Assembly (NCBI GenBank): GCA_016222925.1
Contig: JACRQB010000295.1
Coordinates: 1 to 5,962 of the forward strand
Origin: Nitrospirota bacterium
GTDB taxonomy: Bacteria; Nitrospirota; Nitrospiria; Nitrospirales; Nitrospiraceae
DNA: 5,962 nt
Direction: 5' to 3'
Part shown: in pieces, positions 4,915 to 5,962 of the stretch
Position numbering within the stretch: position 1 is the stretch's first letter
How the letters are laid out: each line of letters starts with the position of its first letter
Position numbers and translations under genes: made by a program
Notes under the pieces: model-generated
What the model saw: the letters and a program-made list of their open reading frames with translations, nothing else
The model's database searches: none
Told to the model about the DNA's origin: nothing

Positions 4915-5962
4915 ATGTGTCCTTCGCTCTTGTCTCATCGGTCTGCTGGCGACCTCCATCGTACACACGTGGTGTCTTTCAGCTCTGCCTGCCCAGGAGA
5001 ATGTCACCAACGTTCATCACACCCTCTTCGTTGAGATGATTCCCGCAGCACATGAGGTTGTGGCGAGCGATCAGGTCGAACTAGAAGTGAATTCACAGGT
5101 CACGTCGGTCACGTTCACGCTTGCCCATACGCTGCATGTCGAGTCTATTGCGATGCGAACGCACTTGGTTTCGGGTGGGCAGGGAGGCCGGGATGAAGTC
5201 GTCCCGTTCATGATAGTGCGTCCTCCTGAGACCACGGCCCAACGCATTGTCGTCTCTCTTCCTAAAGACCATGGCCGGAGAGTGACATTGGTCCTGAGTT
5301 ATCGGGGTCAGATCAATGACCCTCCCAGAGAACCGCGCCACTTGAGATTCGTGACCCCCAGCGAGACAGCGGGACATATCGGTGTGGAAGGTGTGTACTT
5401 GAGCGGTGAGAGCCAATGGTACCCCGATGTTATCGGCTCCTTCAGTACCTATCGAGTGACGGTTCAGATTCCACAGGGCTGGACGGTGGTGGCATCGGGC
5501 CGTAAGGAAGGCGAGACGACGAACGCGGGAAAGACCTCCTCAATCTGGGTGGCTCAGGACAAGTCTGAGGCGTTCACACTCGTTGCCAACAAGTTTGTGA
5601 CGACATCGCGGGAATGGAAAAGTCCGACAGGCCAGCGGGTCGAACTCCAGACCCATTTCTTGCCCGACAATGCTGGCTTGGCGGATGAGTATCTCGAGGC
5701 GACTGCAAAGTATCTCGACGCGTATGTCAGGATCCTCGGGGACTATCCATTCGACAAATTTGCAGTGGTCGAGAATTTCTTTGCGAGCGGTCTTGGGCTC
5801 CCGTCGTTCACCCTCCTCGGCAGCGGCAGCATCAAGCGACACTATATCCAACCCTATGCCTTGGGTCACGAGATCGTCCATTCATGGATCGGCAATTCGG
5901 TGTTCAATCGCGACGATCATGGGAACTGGGTCGAAGGCATGACGACCTACTTGGCGAATTAC
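4901..5962 (+). CDS. Exported M1-like zinc metallopeptidase, N-terminal part (runs off the right edge)
   Basis: The frame is open for 354 codons to the window edge. An N-terminal signal peptide (RKCVLRSCLIGLLATSIV, likely cleavage near residues 28-31) points to the periplasm or beyond. A beta-rich region (about 35-225) resembles the N-terminal saddle of M1 aminopeptidases. The catalytic domain then shows HEIVHSW (H323, E324, H327) and a third zinc ligand E345 in GNWVEGMTTYL. Where classic M1 enzymes have GxMEN, this one has GLGLPSFTLLG (297-307), as in a bacterial COG0308-like subgroup I recall with GMPSFTLLG and GNWCEG. It probably cleaves peptides, but classic aminopeptidase specificity should not be assumed. 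ATG 4901 is used as it immediately precedes the signal peptide; its Shine-Dalgarno is poor. It lies 11 bases after the response-regulator stop, so co-transcription is likely. Confidence 0.85.
   Translation, partial: MSIRKCVLRSCLIGLLATSIVHTWCLSALPAQENVTNVHHTLFVEMIPAAHEVVASDQVELEVNSQVTSVTFTLAHTLHVESIAMRTHLVSGGQGGRDEVVPFMIVRPPETTAQRIVVSLPKDHGRRVTLVLSYRGQINDPPREPRHLRFVTPSETAGHIGVEGVYLSGESQWYPDVIGSFSTYRVTVQIPQGWTVVASGRKEGETTNAGKTSSIWVAQDKSEAFTLVANKFVTTSREWKSPTGQRVELQTHFLPDNAGLADEYLEATAKYLDAYVRILGDYPFDKFAVVENFFASGLGLPSFTLLGSGSIKRHYIQPYALGHEIVHSWIGNSVFNRDDHGNWVEGMTTYLANY

Noticed and set aside
1..5962. CRISPR arrays, tRNA or rRNA genes, insertion sequences, phage or defence genes
   Set aside because: No regularly spaced repeats, clover-leaf sequences, transposase or integrase motifs were seen on either strand.

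Overview
The window is a compact, entirely plus-strand bacterial segment with six genes and little intergenic space. Base composition looks moderately GC-rich. Several traits together recall Nitrospira-type genomes: the PhoH N-terminus, the ENQAR...DFIRKG wording of the first receiver domain, PilY1 beside a lipoprotein, and the M1-like peptidase. That assignment comes from recognising protein style, not from a marker gene or a search, so it is tentative.

Layout. Positions 1-510 hold the C-terminal end of a PilY1-like type IV pilus tip/adhesin protein whose start lies off the left edge. A long, near-perfect hairpin (542-600) follows. Next is a lipoprotein of about 321 residues (590-1555) with a clear lipobox and three Ig/PKD/cadherin-like beta-sandwich units. 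A good sigma-70-type promoter (1585-1614) then opens a tightly packed housekeeping operon: phoH (1651-2718), ybeY (2718-3212, overlapping phoH by one base) and ftsY (3215-4015, two bases after ybeY). PhoH and YbeY are RNA/ribosome metabolism proteins often encoded together; FtsY is the signal-recognition-particle receptor GTPase. After an 88-base gap with a possible -10 box and a strong Shine-Dalgarno come a stand-alone double-receiver response regulator (4104-4889) and an exported M1-like zinc metallopeptidase (4901 to the right edge, incomplete).

The most notable observation is that the ftsY reading frame stops directly after its G4 motif (TKLDGT). It lacks the AKGG segment, the G5 GxGE loop and the C-terminal helix that every working FtsY I know carries, and no frame downstream restores them. 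This is either a decayed or recombined copy, a sequencing/assembly junction, or a real variant. Lesser points are hairpins overlapping two start regions (lipoprotein and peptidase) and a receiver domain lacking the usual switch Thr/Ser. I found no CRISPR array, tRNA, rRNA, insertion sequence or phage gene, and no convincing new multi-gene system.
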